DNA of 12,597 nucleotides from an uncultured Christensenellaceae bacterium (GTDB lineage: Bacteria; Bacillota; Clostridia; Christensenellales; Borkfalkiaceae). A program made the position numbers and the translations under genes. The notes under the pieces are model-generated. The model was given only the letters and a program-made list of their open reading frames with translations, had not been told where the DNA came from and did no database searches. The DNA lies in NCBI GenBank assembly GCA_910588685.1, contig CAJUPX010000031.1, positions 1 through 12,597 on the forward strand, in the 5' to 3' direction. Below are positions 12,398 to 12,597 of the stretch, one piece after another. The stretch's first letter is position 1; each line of letters opens with the position of its first letter.

Positions 12398-12597
12398 ATG
12401 GCTATATATACGGCTTGCGCCGGTTATATACGGTTTTTGCGGATAATTCCGCCAATTTCTGCGCTTTGCCGCGCTTCAATCTTTTATCAACTTCATTTTG
12501 CTATGAAAATTGACAACTACATAGAAAATCAAAAAAACAAGGATAAACAAGGTACAAAGAAGAGTTATAAAAAGTAGCCTGTTAAAATGTAGCTAAT
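12398..12597 (-). other. Spacer between 23S (off window) and 5S rRNA
   Basis: No tRNA or reading frame is visible in these 200 bp. The stretch TGTAGTTGTCAATTTTC on the minus strand (around 12505-12525) resembles sequences often found in rRNA spacers of Clostridia. Nearer to the 5S, the direct repeat TATATACGG occurs twice (12405-12413 and 12425-12433) around a small CGGC-TTGC-GCCG hairpin. These could be RNase processing stems of the rRNA precursor. No 23S 3' end sequence was recognised inside the window. Confidence 0.55.

Overview
The window looks like chromosomal DNA of a low-to-moderate GC Gram-positive anaerobe, probably a Clostridia-type Bacillota. Supporting signs are a likely pyrophosphate-type phosphofructokinase, a formate/nitrite channel, strong AGGAGG-type ribosome sites, many near-consensus TTGACA/TATAAT promoters and frequent perfect hairpin-plus-T-run terminators. 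The assignment is an inference; no species can be named from the sequence.

Left part (1-4400, mostly minus strand). The tail of an unidentified plus-strand gene (1-66) meets a minus-strand phosphofructokinase (221-1459) at a perfect terminator palindrome. Upstream lie a four-helix membrane protein of unknown function (1646-2158) and a formate/nitrite transporter family channel (2275-3090), each with its own promoter. A 142-bp element with 16-bp terminal inverted repeats (3224-3365) sits in front of the ribosomal protein operon rplM-rpsI (4279 down to 3414), which has a consensus promoter and a short structured leader.

Middle part (4397-9060). A 361-bp gap between rplM and alaS has no credible gene. 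It holds two elaborate inverted-repeat structures, one a rod-like hairpin of about 110 nt. Next comes a cysS-alaS operon (7961 down to 4758). Its AlaRS is a short form of 600 residues that ends straight after the editing domain. A divergent DeoR/GlpR-type regulator (8237-8995) follows, with GTTAA/TTAAC palindromes in its upstream region.

Right part (9061-12597). A small Xre-type regulator (minus) faces a three-gene plus-strand operon: a DUF89/ARMT1-like protein, a six-helix DUF308/HdeD-like membrane protein with an acidic N-terminal tail, and a 68-residue acidic protein. The first gene has an excellent extended -10 promoter only six bases from its start codon, so its mRNA is predicted to be leaderless. 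After a terminator comes a compact divergent module: a zinc-ribbon membrane protein (minus) and an Xre regulator (plus). Their two promoters share the palindromic -10 sequence ATTATAAT, and tandem CTTAC-N4-GTAAG-like operators overlap the promoter and leader. The window ends in the 3' end of an rRNA operon on the minus strand: 5S rRNA, its terminator, and the spacer leading towards an off-window 23S gene.

No known defence, CRISPR or mobile-gene system is present. The most interesting items are the rod-like hairpin between alaS and rplM, the inverted-repeat element at 3224-3365, the overlapping divergent Xre promoters, and the leaderless DUF89-DUF308 operon.
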